NCBI RefSeq assembly: GCF_020360975.1
Contig: NW_025408683.1
Location: 310,001-374,000, forward strand
From: Hirsutella rhossiliensis
Taxonomy: Eukaryota > Ascomycota > Sordariomycetes > Hypocreales > Ophiocordycipitaceae
DNA: 64,000 nt
Reading direction: 5' to 3'
The notes below the pieces were generated by a model. That model did no database searches. It was not told the origin of the DNA and saw nothing but the letters and a program-made list of their open reading frames with translations. This document shows, piece by piece, positions 1 to 10,186 of this stretch. Each line of letters begins with the position of its first letter. The first letter of the stretch is position 1. Made by a program: the position numbers and the translations under genes.

Positions 1-713
1 GATAGTAAAATCTAGGAATTTAGATAATTCTTTAAATAATCTTTCTTCTATTATAGATTTAGAGGGCCCTACTATAAGAAAGTCGTCGACGTGAATTGCT
101 AAGGCTATACTATAGTCCTTATTTATAAATACTCCTTCGTCTATTAAAAGAGGAAGAAATCCGAGATTATTTAGTATAATTTTTAAATGATTATACCAGA
201 GCTTAGGACTTTGTTTTAGGCTATATAATGCTTTCTTTAGCTTTGCTTTAATTTGACCGGTTTTATATAGGTCTAGGAATTTAGTTAATTTAATTCCTTT
301 AGCTCTATAAGCTGATCTATGTTTTAAATAATATTCTTTAAGAGCGTATTCTTCGTAGCCTATAGGAAGATCGATATATACTTCGCTATCTATATCGGCA
401 TGTACGAATGCATTTGTTATATCTATTTGCAAAGCTTCGAATTCGTAGATAATAGCTAAAATAAGTAGAATTCTAATAGATTCGGGTCTAGCCGTAGTCG
501 AGAAGGTATCTAGGAAATCTAAGCCATAGATCTGCTTAAATCCCTGTATTACGAAACGGGCTTTATATTTTATTATATTATTTTGACTATCCTTCTTAAT
601 AGTATAGACCCAGCGGCCTCCTATAGCCTCCCTATCCCTAGGGAGGTAGGAAAATTCCTAAGTTTTATATTTAATTAGCTGGATAATCTCCTTAATCATA
701 GCATCTTTCTAAA
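1..713 (-). pseudogene. Copia A reverse transcriptase fragment
   Basis: Reading the minus strand downward from about 713, one frame carries the Copia reverse transcriptase: a WVYTIKKD-like start, YKARFVIQGF, an LYSLKQSPKLW block and the catalytic HVDDFLIVGP (about 70-105). In this frame two conserved tryptophans are replaced by TAG, at 709-711 and 658-660. The usual QxDxxNAF block reads QIDITNAF. The enzyme would copy element RNA into cDNA in the virus-like particle, but with these stops this copy cannot make it. The 3' end continues outside the window. Confidence 0.8.
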
Positions 714-1865
714 ATGCTATTTCAGGGCTATTTATTGCCTGTTTATAGGTCTTTGGAATTTTTAGATCCTGATTTTCTATACTAGCTAGAATTAACTCTA
801 TAAAATCGCAGTTTAGAAATAAATTAACGTTAGGGTATTCGATATAGTCAGAATCGAACCCTTCCGGCTTCTTAGGTAATTCTACTACTATTTTACTAGT
901 AGTAGGAATAGGATCGTTATTTAGAGACTCTTCTTCTATAGAGGGCGAGGGACTTTTATCTCTAGGTTCTCTAGTAGCTTCCTCTATAGGGATATAGCTT
1001 TCTAGCTTATCTTTATTCGGAATAGAATTAAAATCAAAGGTATTATTACTACTAGAGATTTCTAGATTTTTTATAAATTTATTTTCTAGTATAGTAATAT
1101 CTCTAGAGATAGTAATCTTTCTCTTAGAAAAATCCCAGATTTTATATGCATTTTCTAAATAGCCTACTATTATTCCCTTAAAAGCTCTATTATCTAGCTT
1201 ATCTTTAGGGTCTTTATTCTTATAATATATAAGGCTTCCGAAGGTCTTAATTTTATTTAAGGTCTCGAAGGGTAGTATTATATTATCCCTCTTTTCTATA
1301 GGACTTTTAAATCCTATCGCAGAATGCGGTGATCTATTATATAAATAGGTAGCTGTTAAAACAACTTCTCCCCATAGATATTTAGGAAGCCTAGCAGTAA
1401 ATAAAAGAGCTCGTACTTTTTCTAATATAGTACGATTTATTCTTTCTATTCTACCGTTAGATTCCGGCGTCCTAGGAGGACTAGAATTAAAGGTAATTCC
1501 TTCTTTTCGCAATAGAGCTTTATTTTATATATAAATTCTTTAGCATTATCAGAAAATGCTTCTCTAATCCTAGTATTTTTAGGGTTATTTTCTACCCTAT
1601 TTTTAAATTCTAGGAACCTATCTAGAGCTTCTCCCTTTTTTCGAAGAAGGTATATTTCTAGATATCGGGTTCCTACGTCTAGGAAAGAAATATAATAGTG
1701 ATATTTATTATAAGTAGGCACTTTAATTGGCCCCCAAATATCTAATACTATTTTTTCTAAATAGGAATAAGACTTATACGAGGGTTGTTTATTAACCCTA
1801 TTCGTTGCTTTAGCTCTAATGCATATTTCGCACTGCCTTATTTTATTTTCCTCTTCTAGAGGCAT
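709..1865 (-). pseudogene. Copia A integrase remnant (two overlapping frames)
   Basis: The upstream piece (1446-1865) has the zinc-binding CxxC end (CEICIRAKA) followed by an integrase core with VLDIWGPIKVP and a damaged SDNAKEF motif. The downstream piece (709-1512) restarts in another frame with the diagnostic PPRTPESNGRIERINRT block and a Copia C-terminal region (FGSLIYY, KGIIVGYLENAYKIW). The switch near 1500 is a frameshift. An upstream GAG-pre-integrase motif with RLGHIN at about 1920-1945 is preceded by TAG at 1938-1940 where a Trp is normal. It would have catalysed strand transfer; it is non-functional as read. Confidence 0.8.
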
Positions 1866-2499
1866 TTTTATATCCTTATTATATCTTTTTAATATTTCTA
1901 AAATAGCCCTACTATTTATATGCCCTAAGCGTAAGTGCTAAGTATAAAAATCTATATCCTTTGCTTTTAAAGACGTAATAAGGATCGATTGGCTTTCTAA
2001 TAAAGGTTCTATAGGAATATAGTATAATTTATTTCTAAGAAATCCTTTAGTAAGGACCTTAGCCTTATTATCTAATAAAAGGACTTTATTTCCTCCTATT
2101 AAGGCATAGGTATTATTAAAATAAGATTGGGATAGTATATTTACCCTAATTCAGGTATATAAAAGCAGTCTCGAAGGATATACCTTTTTCTACTATGCGG
2201 GAACTTAAATACTAAGTCCCCCTTTCCTTTTACTAATATAAAGGAAGCTTTTCCCCAGCAAACTTTAGACTTAATTTCTTTATAGTTAATAAGGAAATTC
2301 TTATTAGATACTATATGCCTAGTAGCTTCGGTATTATATATAAAATCAAAGATCCTTTTATTCTTATAACTAGGAAATCCTCCTTCTCTTGCCTTTAAGA
2401 CTAATTCCTTTATTCTAGGAATCGAGGCTTTTAGAGGTCCTAAAAGAGAGTCTTTATTAGCTTCTGCTATAGGGTAATTATAGAGGTTAAAATTACCTC

Positions 2500-3480
2500 T
2501 AAATCCTTAGACGTATGCATAGGGTCAGGGCCCTAGAGAGGTCTATAAGGTCGATATCTAGGTCTATATTTTCTTCTTGCGAAGCTATATTTAAGACCTT
2601 ATTACTATCTTCCGAATCGGACTCTAGCTCGGTAATTCGAGCCTTCCTTCTTTTATTAGTAGTAGAAATGCTACTAGAAGGGGATTTCTTCCTAGAAGAA
2701 GAAGAAGAAGAAGATTTTCTTCTTAGAAATTCGAGTCCTATCGTCCTTTTTCCTTTATTTAATACCTAATAAGCGGAGCCTTATTCGGGTGTAATTTATA
2801 GCAATTTGCTATAAAATGCCCTGGTTTTTTGCATTCCTTACAATAAGGAGTATCCGTAGAATTTCTATGGGATTTCTAAGGCTTCCTTCGTATTAGGAAG
2901 GCTTTCTCCGAAGATTCGTCTATATCCTCTATTCTTCTAGCTTCGTCTAAAAGACTAGCTGTAAGGGTTTCGAGGGTAAACGCCGCAGAATTATGCCTAA
3001 GGCTCTGCGTAATATTTATAATATAGCTTCTAAATTCCTTATTAAGGCAATTAAGAATCCATGCTATAAGAACAACTTCTGGAATTTCTATATTACGGAT
3101 TTTAAATCCTCGTAGATTTCCTTTACCTTATAAAGGTATTTCTAAATCAGAGTCCGAGGACTAAGATTAAAGAGCTGCTTAATAAGCAGATAATTCGACG
3201 AAAAGTTCGACGGATTATATAGCTTTTAAGCTTATCCCACGCTTCTTTAGCATTTTTAGATGCCGAATTTGCATTAAGGACCATCTTCGACTCGAAGGAA
3301 TATTATAGATAAAGCCTCCGTAGTCTGTATATAATTTGCTTGCTCTAGAGCAGCAATAAGCTTTTCTTTGTAGGATAGCTTCCATCCTCGTAGTCCATAA
3401 GGTATAATTTGAATTTCCCTTAAGTCTAGTAAATTCGTATTCTTTCTGTCCACCTATTTTATATAAATTCGGTATTATTT
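2500..3480 (-). pseudogene. Copia A gag remnant with zinc knuckle
   Basis: At 2803-2843 the minus strand encodes CKECKKPGHFIANC, a C-X2-C-X4-H-X4-C nucleocapsid knuckle. Upstream (about 3.0 to 3.48 kb) several frames give Copia-type gag pieces such as LREIQIIPYGLRGWKLSYKEK and LKSV-like helices, broken by stops. The product would be the structural protein of the virus-like particle. A Glu-coding microsatellite at about 2690-2715 produces an artefactual acidic ORF on the plus strand. Boundaries are approximate. Confidence 0.65.
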
Positions 3481-3632
3481 CGTTCGTAGGGATCGAGAAG
3501 TCTAGACGGGAGTTTAAGAGCGTAGGAAGGTAAAAGAAGTCGGGGGGAATTTCGAAAGGAATTTTAATTGAATATTTCGACGAGGAATTTCAAAGGTATA
3601 AGTAGTTGATTTCCGGCTTAAAAGGAGAAGCC

Positions 3633-3644
3633 GGGCTCATAACC
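3633..3644 (-). promoter_or_regulatory. Primer-binding site, half-tRNA type (initiator tRNA-Met)
   Basis: The plus strand reads GGGCTCATAACC, which equals the anticodon-arm sequence of eukaryotic initiator tRNA-Met as I know it from yeast. The minus-strand element transcript would therefore pair with an internal tRNA fragment, as described for Drosophila copia, rather than with a tRNA 3' CCA end. The same block recurs at 7478-7488. Confidence 0.65.
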
Positions 3645-3649
3645 TCTAA

Positions 3650-4080
3650 AGGTATATGAGCAAAAGCGGAATTTTGGGAAATCAAGGAATCACGTAAGAC
3701 TACGTGATAGAGGGGAAGAAGGAGTATAAGGTAGGATTTTCAACGGAATTTATTGGTAGTGTATTGGTGTGTGGAAGAGGTGTTAAAGTTAATGATTTTC
3801 TATCTATCTACTAGCGGATATGCTATCTTATATAGACAATTGTAGCTGAACGGAAGAACCTTTCGGGACCTGATTTAGGCTGCCGTATAGCCCTAAGACT
3901 AGGGAATTCCGTGATACTTTAAGTAACTCTAGAAGTGTCTTAGTTCCCCTGATATTCGTGTTTAAAGGAGGTTGGTCGTGCCGGTGTTCTTAAGAGGTCT
4001 TAGCTAGCATTCTAAGCTAGCTCTGTTCCTTCGATTCCCGATTGTACGATAACCGGCAACCCGTTTAATGCATAATAACA
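3650..4080 (-). repeat. Putative 5' LTR of Copia A
   Basis: This stretch lies directly upstream (in element sense) of the primer-binding site and has no coding signal, as expected for an LTR. The outer edge near 4080 is chosen only because the minus strand starts TGTTATTATG there. No second copy is available to test it. Confidence 0.35.
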
Positions 4081-4799
4081 TGCAAAATAACGAGCGATTC
4101 TTGCTCTATAGGATAAGATTTTGTCTATAATTAATATACTACTTATTAGCTTATTTAATCGGGAGAGTATATTATAGCTGCTTTATTTATAGTAGGAACA
4201 CCGTTCCTTATAGACTAGGGGTTATCTTCTTAAACCTATACTATAATCGTTCCTTTACCCCCTAGGTTAAGAGGTATATTATTGCGTTTATCTTAAGGAG
4301 ACGAGTCGATTAATATAGGTATCGTATCTTTAAGCTATCTCCCTAACGAGATATAGGAGGGGTTGCTAGCTATAGTATCTATTACGGGCGTAGGAGGTAT
4401 AGAGCTTAGTAACTTCGTGTTAAATATAGTATTAGGTAGAAGGGGTAATATTAAAATCTCTATCCCTAGGCCTACTATTTCCGGAGGGGAAAGATATATA
4501 TATCTATATAATCCCTATAAGGGCGTCTTTAATCCCTAATCTTCCGGAGTATATAGGGGCAATAGGTCCTATAAGAGGGTAATTGCTTTTTCCGGCGTCT
4601 AACCGTTAACCGTATTATCGTCGGATAAACTTAGTACCCTAAAGGTTTTAGGTTCCCTGCTATCTATAACGTTAGTTACGGCTATATCTCTAAGGATATT
4701 ATAGCTATATATTTAGACTAGCTAGGCTTACTCTTCTCTTTTTATATCGTAGCTTATAGACTTATTAAACTATATATTAGCTAATACTATTAGTTTATT

Positions 4800-5530
4800 C
4801 TATCTAATTAACGGTATCTATATAACGTATTATTAAGTAGACCTATAGCCTACTAGGTAGCCGATATAAGCTCTCTACTTAAGGGGTAATTACGTCTTAT
4901 ATAACTTAATATATTCTAATACCGTAATTATTATTAAGAATGCTATATAGCTAAAGACCCTTAAATATATAATGTCTAGTTTAATATCTTTAATATAGTA
5001 ATATAGTAGATTATTTTCTTTTATCTAGGTCTACTAACGCTTATATAGGCTCTACTAGCTATAATTATATAATTCGAAGGGTATTATATTAAGTAGGTAT
5101 ACCGCTATACGGTATATCTCTAGCTATAGCTCTTCTAGAAGCTTTAAGTTAAGCCTTATAACCCTTACTTTTTCCTTTACTATTGCCCTTAATCTCTTTA
5201 TATAACCGTTTTACGTAGGCGTTAAAGGGGCTAACTATATAACTTATATCCCTTTATTAGTTATATAATCTATTTATTCTATTATTAAAAGAGCCCTTTC
5301 CCTATTAGTAACTAATATAGTTATTTTAATTCTATACTAAGTCTTAAGTAACGCTACGAAGTTATTAAAGATATCCTTAATACCCGTTTTTCTTTCTATT
5401 AGGTAATAGAACCTTATAGATATATCTATATAGGTAAATAGGGCGAAGTTCTTTTCCCCGTTATATACTATTATAGGGCTAGGGTAAAGGTCGAAGCTAA
5501 CTTATACCCCCGGACTTTTAGGCCTTAAGG
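4800..5530 (-). pseudogene. Copia B integrase remnant
   Basis: On the minus strand between about 5530 and 5180 the frame reads SFDLYPSPIIVYNGEKNF, then FTYIDISIRFYYL, LVTNRERALLI and APFNAYVKR. These match the Copia integrase core with its Asp positions and the P-x-x-N-x-x-x-x-R block, interrupted by TAG/TAA. In a neighbouring frame from about 5170 to 4800 comes the C-terminal part (LLEEL, YRIAVYLLN, LRVFSYIAF, YIGYLVGYRST), the region that ends in a GYxxxNIYR-like motif. Several expected Trp and Asp positions are stop or Asn. It encodes no protein now. Confidence 0.65.
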
Positions 5531-7477
5531 ATAGTGTTTTTCTCGAGACTTCCCTCTTAGCTTTCCCTATTACGTATATCTAATAGCTATATATTATAGG
5601 GCCTTAAAGCTTAGTGCCTAGGCAGGCTTCTAATAGCTTCTCTAGTAATCTTAGACTAAGATGCTTAAGGCGGCGATGCTATAGGTTACCTACCCCCCTA
5701 GTTAGTAGCTTAGGCGCTTATATAACTGCGAATACCCGCTTACGCTATAGGAGTATTCCTATTACGAATTAACCTTCGAAGTCGGTTAGTTTAATACGAA
5801 CCTCCTTTATAGGTTCCGAATAAAGGTATCCTAGGAGCTGGTTCTAGAATATCCCTGCTATTATCCTTAGCCTAGCTAAGAAGATACTTATCGGTATTTC
5901 TAGGATAAAGTAGGCATCTAGTAAGGTTATCTTTCTACCGTTAATTATAGGGATAACTACTATTCCTATTCCTTATACCCTAAAAGCTTAGTCTCTAACC
6001 TAGACTTTATCGTTAGAACCCTACTTAAAGGTTCCTTCCTAAAACTAACCTAGGTTATTAAAGAGGTTAATATCGGCCCTTAAGTCGTATATTAATTTAT
6101 CGGTAAGTAACGGCGTTCCCTTAATAGCCGTATTTACCCTAGATAGAGTAACCGTGTTAATAGTCTTTCCTAGCCCGTTATTACTAATAATAGTATCTGC
6201 TAGTTCTCTTCCTTTAGGGTAGGAATTAAGGGTCTAGGCTATATATTTTGCTTTCTTATCTAGATAGTCCTTTAGCCGTTTTTCGATATTCTATTTAGCT
6301 AGATTACTATATTTCTAGCCTAATAGGGGCTTCTTATTATATATTACCTATAGTAAGTAGCAATTTTCCTACTAGCTTATTAAGCTATTAACGTGCTACT
6401 TATAGCTAGCGTATTTAGCTTAGGTATCTAATTTCCTAGAGATTTAATTAGCGCTTCCCCTTTTTATAGGTAGTTACGACTTCTTCCTATAGGTATATTC
6501 TTATTTAAAGTTAGCGATTAGGTTCCTTAAGGGAAGTTAATCTTTACCGTGTCTTTCGTTATAGAGGTCGAGAGCCCTTATTATTATAGACTAATATAGG
6601 TCCTACTTATCTACTACTATAAGAAAATCCTATCTAATTCTTATATCGTTAAGTATATTAACCTTAAGGTCTTATAAATCTATAATAATTTAGTCGAGCT
6701 ATTTTGCCTATGCTTTCTAGTCTTGCGTGCCTCTTTTATTAATAGAGGTTATATATCTCTCGTAAATTAGCTTTTTCTCCTCTACCCCTAAAAGTAGGGC
6801 TTGCTTCTTTAATTCCCTAATTTTCTCTCTTAGGCTATTATATATTAGGGTTATCCCCTAAAGCCCTTTACTAATCGTTTTCTTAATTAATTCTTTAAGT
6901 ATAATTAGGGCTTTCTACTAGACCTTATAGCGATCGAATTATAGCTAGAACCTTTTCTTAAGGTTACGAAAGGAGTCCTTTATATCCTAGTATCGTTTAT
7001 TATAGCCTATTCGCCTCGCTAAGAACATAGCCTTAGTTTCTTCTTCTCGTTAGGAAGGTCTCCCTCTAAGGTTAATAATAAATTGCTCCTAGTCCGGCTA
7101 TTAGGGTTATTTAAGCTCCTTTATGCCGTCTAGGTTAGCATATTCCTAAATCTTATAAGTCTAGGCCTACGATTTAATCCCCCTAATCTATAGGGTCCAA
7201 TCGAGGTTTTCCTTTAGTCTTACGATATAATTATCCCCTCTTACTTCCTTTAACGTTATCTTAGGAAAATAAGGGGTTCTAGCTTAATAAGTAATATCCT
7301 TCTTTAAGGGATACGTAATTATAATTTATATAATTCGTATATTTCTAGTAGTGCCCCTTAGTATAGCTAGGTTCCTTGCCTTAATACTACGATTTAAGCG
7401 TTATAACGGCGTTAATAGCTCGTAAATAGCTTTAAAGGTGATATCGGCGGGCAAAAGATGATCTAGCCGTGCAGGCC

Positions 7478-7488
7478 GGGCTCATAAC
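7478..7488 (-). promoter_or_regulatory. Primer-binding site of Copia B
   Basis: GGGCTCATAAC on the plus strand repeats the initiator tRNA-Met anticodon-arm match of element A, within a shared 14-base block GCCGGGCTCATAAC. It lies between the putative LTR to the right and the element interior to the left. Confidence 0.6.
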
Positions 7489-7489
7489 T

Positions 7490-7777
7490 CTCAAGCAGTG
7501 GCTTAAGAGCATAGTAGAAGAAATAGGGGCACAGAAAGGTGAATTTAGTGATGTATGTCTTGGTCTATCTATTGGGACAAGGGAGGGGCTTATATAGGTA
7601 CAGTGACCATATATAGCTAGCCAAAAGAGGGCATTGGGATATTCCTATACCTAAGTTAGGCCTATATAATGTCCTTAGGCTAGGGGAGTCATGTTGGTCA
7701 GGCAGGCTTCCTTGTGCATGACTATTAGGTCCACTGGGCATGACTGTGGCTTCTTATGCCCACTCTCCTCAACAACA
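7490..7777 (-). repeat. Putative LTR of Copia B
   Basis: In minus-strand sense it opens TGTTGAGGAG (right edge 7774 or 7777) and contains a TATA-like CTATATAAGC near 7590, suitable as an RNA polymerase II promoter. It ends just before the primer-binding site. Its base composition is less AT-rich than the adjacent interior, and CpA dinucleotides persist. No second LTR copy was found, so the exact ends are unproven. Confidence 0.5.
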
Positions 7778-8061
7778 TCATTCACGTATCCTTGAACTGC
7801 GTGTCCCTATTGCGAACGTGGTGGGCTCTAACTGGAACCATGGAGCCAAATCAAAAGCCGTCACCGGCCGAGACAGGAACCCGCCAACGGTTGGCCGAGC
7901 TTAAACTTTCGTGGAGAACTCCATGCAACGACCGACGCTTCCTTCCGGTGAGCTGTCCTAAGTCAAGGTCCATAAAAGTCGCCCCGCCATGGTGTCCGCA
8001 AGCAGAGAGGCTCCCAAGTGGGGATGCGTCGGCAACTGAGGTTTCAAAGAAAAGCAATCTG

Positions 8062-8379
8062 CAGGACAATCATCGAGCGCATATCCGGGCATCAATCAAC
8101 AATGCCTGGAAGAGGCTGGATGAATACCTCACCAAGCTCAGCGACTCCCCACTGTTTGCCGTAGCCATTATACTCCATCCGCGGTTCGGTATCAGCTGGC
8201 TGAGTGCACTTGGTTTGCGAGGTCAAAATAAGCTCGTCCAGAAGCTGCTTGGCATCGCTACTCTTAGTCAAGTAAATAGCCATGGCCTATGTGCTTCATA
8301 CTTCATGCAAAGTCTGTATGTATCGCTTCACAAGATAAACGAGAGTCAGGGGAGAAATACGGAAACTGGGCTGAAATGA
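8062..8379 (+). pseudogene. hAT-family transposase fragment
   Basis: The plus frame includes HIRASINNAWKRLDEYL followed by SDSPLFAVAIILHPRFG, a block near the C-terminal part of hAT transposases (W..LD.YY..L..SP.Y..A..LHP). The open frame extends left to about 7756, but that part shows no family similarity I recognise, and no start codon or terminal inverted repeats were identified. It is a remnant next to the disrupted M60 gene. A related degenerate hAT remnant lies at about 18.9 to 19.6 kb on the other strand. Confidence 0.6.
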
Positions 8380-8558
8380 AATGACGAAGCCATCTTAGCA
8401 AATTAACAATCCCCAGCCATTTGGACCTCTCCTTCGCAATCTCGGAATCTTCCCTTATGTCACCTCTTCCCCCTTAACGCGGAACTCATCTTTGGACAAG
8501 ATTGTAACAATTTGATGCCAACCCCAGATGCTGGTAGTCTTTGCAGGCTTCGAGCCAC
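8380..8558. other. Gap between hAT fragment and M60 stop codon
   Basis: Short non-coding stretch holding the presumed 3' untranslated region of the minus-strand M60 peptidase gene. Nothing else seen. Confidence 0.4.
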
Positions 8559-10012
8559 TTAAACCCCCCGAAGTTCCAAGTGCCTCGCTTCATCCTTCTC
8601 ACCTCCGTAGACGGGTCGTTTTGTATAGTCTTCAACCGGGTCGGGCTGTTTCTCCATCTCGTCGATGGTGCGGCGCTCAGGCTTAAGCCCCCATTTCGTA
8701 AAGTAGTCAGTCAGGTTTTCCTCCGCAAGCTGCGCCGCTTGGGTCATAAAGTAGTGCTTCTTATCGGCATCGCTCTTCTTGTTTTCTCCCGCCCGCGAGT
8801 TTTTGTGAAGTTGATGGTAGAAGGCGTCGCCGAACACGACACGGAGCTGTTCAAACAAAACAAGGCGAACGAAATGGCCGGCCGACTCAAAAACCTTCAT
8901 GCTGGGGTCTTGGGCGAGATATTTCTTGGCATATTCCCACTCTTTGATGGTGCCGTGCGTAATAACCTTGCTAGGAATCTCGGGGACGAGGCGGCGGGCA
9001 GCGAGACTGTAGATATTCACGGTATCCTCTGTCATGTCGCGCCAGCTCCACGTATAGCTATGTTGGCGATGGTGCCCGAGCTCGTGCCAGATCATCCAAG
9101 ACTGGCGTGTAACATTCTGCCAGTACATATATTTGTGGTTGCCGGCGGGAACAGCAGCGCGGAAGTTGGACGAGTTTGGGTTGGCGTCCGTCCTGGTCTG
9201 CACGACTATAGGACGCAGTGAGCTCGGTCTATCTCTAGGGCTGGGGGCGCTGGAGGTGAGAGCGCTGATGTCGTCCTGGGCGGTGATAATGCTCCCGTAC
9301 GTATCTAATAGCACATCCTGATCCAGCCCTTTATCGGCATAAATCTTGGCGTGTGCCGCCAGTCCGGTCATGATGACGCGCTTGCCGGTGTGCTCGGCGA
9401 AAGGCACCTTGGTGACGCTCAGCAGCTTCTTCCACAGCGACAAGGTCGTCACGCCTTGGCGGTATAGCGGAAACGGCTGGGCCGCGTCCCCCTGGGCCAA
9501 GGTGACGGTGACGCGCGGTACGCTCTGGCCGGCAGCGTGGGTGTAGCGGATATACATGATGCCGCCAAGCGGGTGGGAAACCTGATGGTTACCGTTGCCC
9601 AGCGGTCCGGAGGAGTCCAGCCCTGTGGGCAATACTTCCTTCAGGTGCGTCGGATTGACCAAGGCCGGGGTCCCCACAAGAATCTCGGGCTTCCGGCCGG
9701 CCCCGCTTACGCCGGAGACGGAGACGGTCAGTGGGGCGTTTGGGTTCAAGTAGAAGCCCGTGGGCTGAAAGTCGGCCCATTTGAACTGCTGCTTCAGCCG
9801 CTGCCGCTCGTCCTCGGCCCCGGGGACAGCAGTCACAGTTATGGTGCGCGGCTGAGGAAAGACGGACGGATCGGATTGCTTATACGTCTCTGCGGCACGC
9901 GTCTCCCACTGATGCTGCCATTTCTGGTGATCCGATTCCTTGAGCTTGCCGGTAGCTGAGTCCTGGACGTACGACGTCAGCTTGAGGGGGAACTCGACTT
10001 TTCCGCGACTGG
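8559..10012 (-). pseudogene. M60-type (enhancin-like) metallopeptidase, catalytic 3' portion, separated from its 5' part
   Basis: This is the C-terminal three quarters of a secreted zinc metallopeptidase. The catalytic motif WHELGHHRQ (about 9060-9090) is followed after 14 residues by Glu in MTEDTVNIYS, giving the HEXXH-X14-E arrangement of peptidase family M60, whose members cut mucin-like glycoproteins. The upstream 5' exon lies 6.5 kb away at 16588-17053. Removing the retrotransposon and one 5-bp duplication leaves a single open frame of 640 codons including the stop, with no intron needed. An internal ATG at 9836 opens a 425-residue frame that keeps the whole active site but lacks a signal peptide. 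The 3' LTR next door faces the same way and could in principle drive it. Host or substrate is unknown. Confidence 0.8.
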
Positions 10013-10017
10013 CTTTG
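10013..10017. repeat. Target-site duplication, left copy (CTTTG)
   Basis: CTTTG directly abuts the left LTR and is repeated at 16588-16592 directly abutting the right LTR, the 5-bp duplication expected for LTR-retrotransposon integration. Confidence 0.9.
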
Positions 10018-10149
10018 TATCACGGGGCAGACCTAGGATGCCAGGGAAGATCTATGTTGTGCTGTGAGGAGGGCAAACTACGGAGGTGGAACAGAGTCTA
10101 GACTAAGTACAGGGATGCACGTGACGGAACCCAGGTTGGTGCCGTGACA
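10018..10149 (-). repeat. 3' LTR of the gypsy element (132 bp)
   Basis: By eye, base-for-base identical to 16456-16587. In element sense it starts TGTCACGGCACC and ends CCCCGTGATA, so the termini are TG...TA rather than TG...CA, with TGTCACGG/CCGTGATA forming an imperfect inverted repeat. Confidence 0.95.
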
Positions 10150-10152
10150 GTA

Positions 10153-10161
10153 CCCTTTCCC
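10153..10161 (-). promoter_or_regulatory. Polypurine tract
   Basis: In element sense GGGAAAGGG lies three bases before the 3' LTR, the normal place for plus-strand DNA priming. Confidence 0.7.
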
Positions 10162-10186
10162 AAACGGCTGTTCGTCCTCGAACAGC

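Larger units (their letters stand above)
1..4080 (-). mobile_element. Ty1/Copia retrotransposon A, RIP-degraded, left part outside window
   Basis: Minus-strand Copia order is readable from right to left: primer-binding site (3633-3644), gag with a zinc knuckle (about 2.8 kb), GAG-pre-integrase motif (about 1.94 kb), integrase (709-1865), then reverse transcriptase running off position 1. RNase H and the 3' LTR lie outside the window. The DNA is AT-rich and TA-rich, and conserved Trp codons have become TAG, the change expected from CpA to TpA mutation on the opposite strand. The right boundary near 4080 is a guess from a TGTTA-like start on the minus strand; the matching LTR is not in the window, so it cannot be verified. 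Confidence 0.8.
4081..7777 (-). mobile_element. Ty1/Copia retrotransposon B, heavily RIP-degraded, probably truncated
   Basis: A second minus-strand element runs from a putative 5' LTR (about 7490-7777) and primer-binding site (7478-7488) through very AT/TA-rich interior sequence with stops in all frames. Integrase motifs are recognisable at about 4.8 to 5.5 kb. I could not find reverse transcriptase motifs before 4080, where element A appears to begin, so A may be inserted in or have truncated B. The 6.5 to 7.44 kb part should hold gag by position, but I could not read a clear motif. Confidence 0.65.

Noticed and set aside
2515..2769. Plus-strand 84-codon open frame with an acidic EEEEEE run
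   Set aside because: It lies antisense to the degraded Copia gag region and owes its acidic run to a GAA-type microsatellite; no start context or family match.
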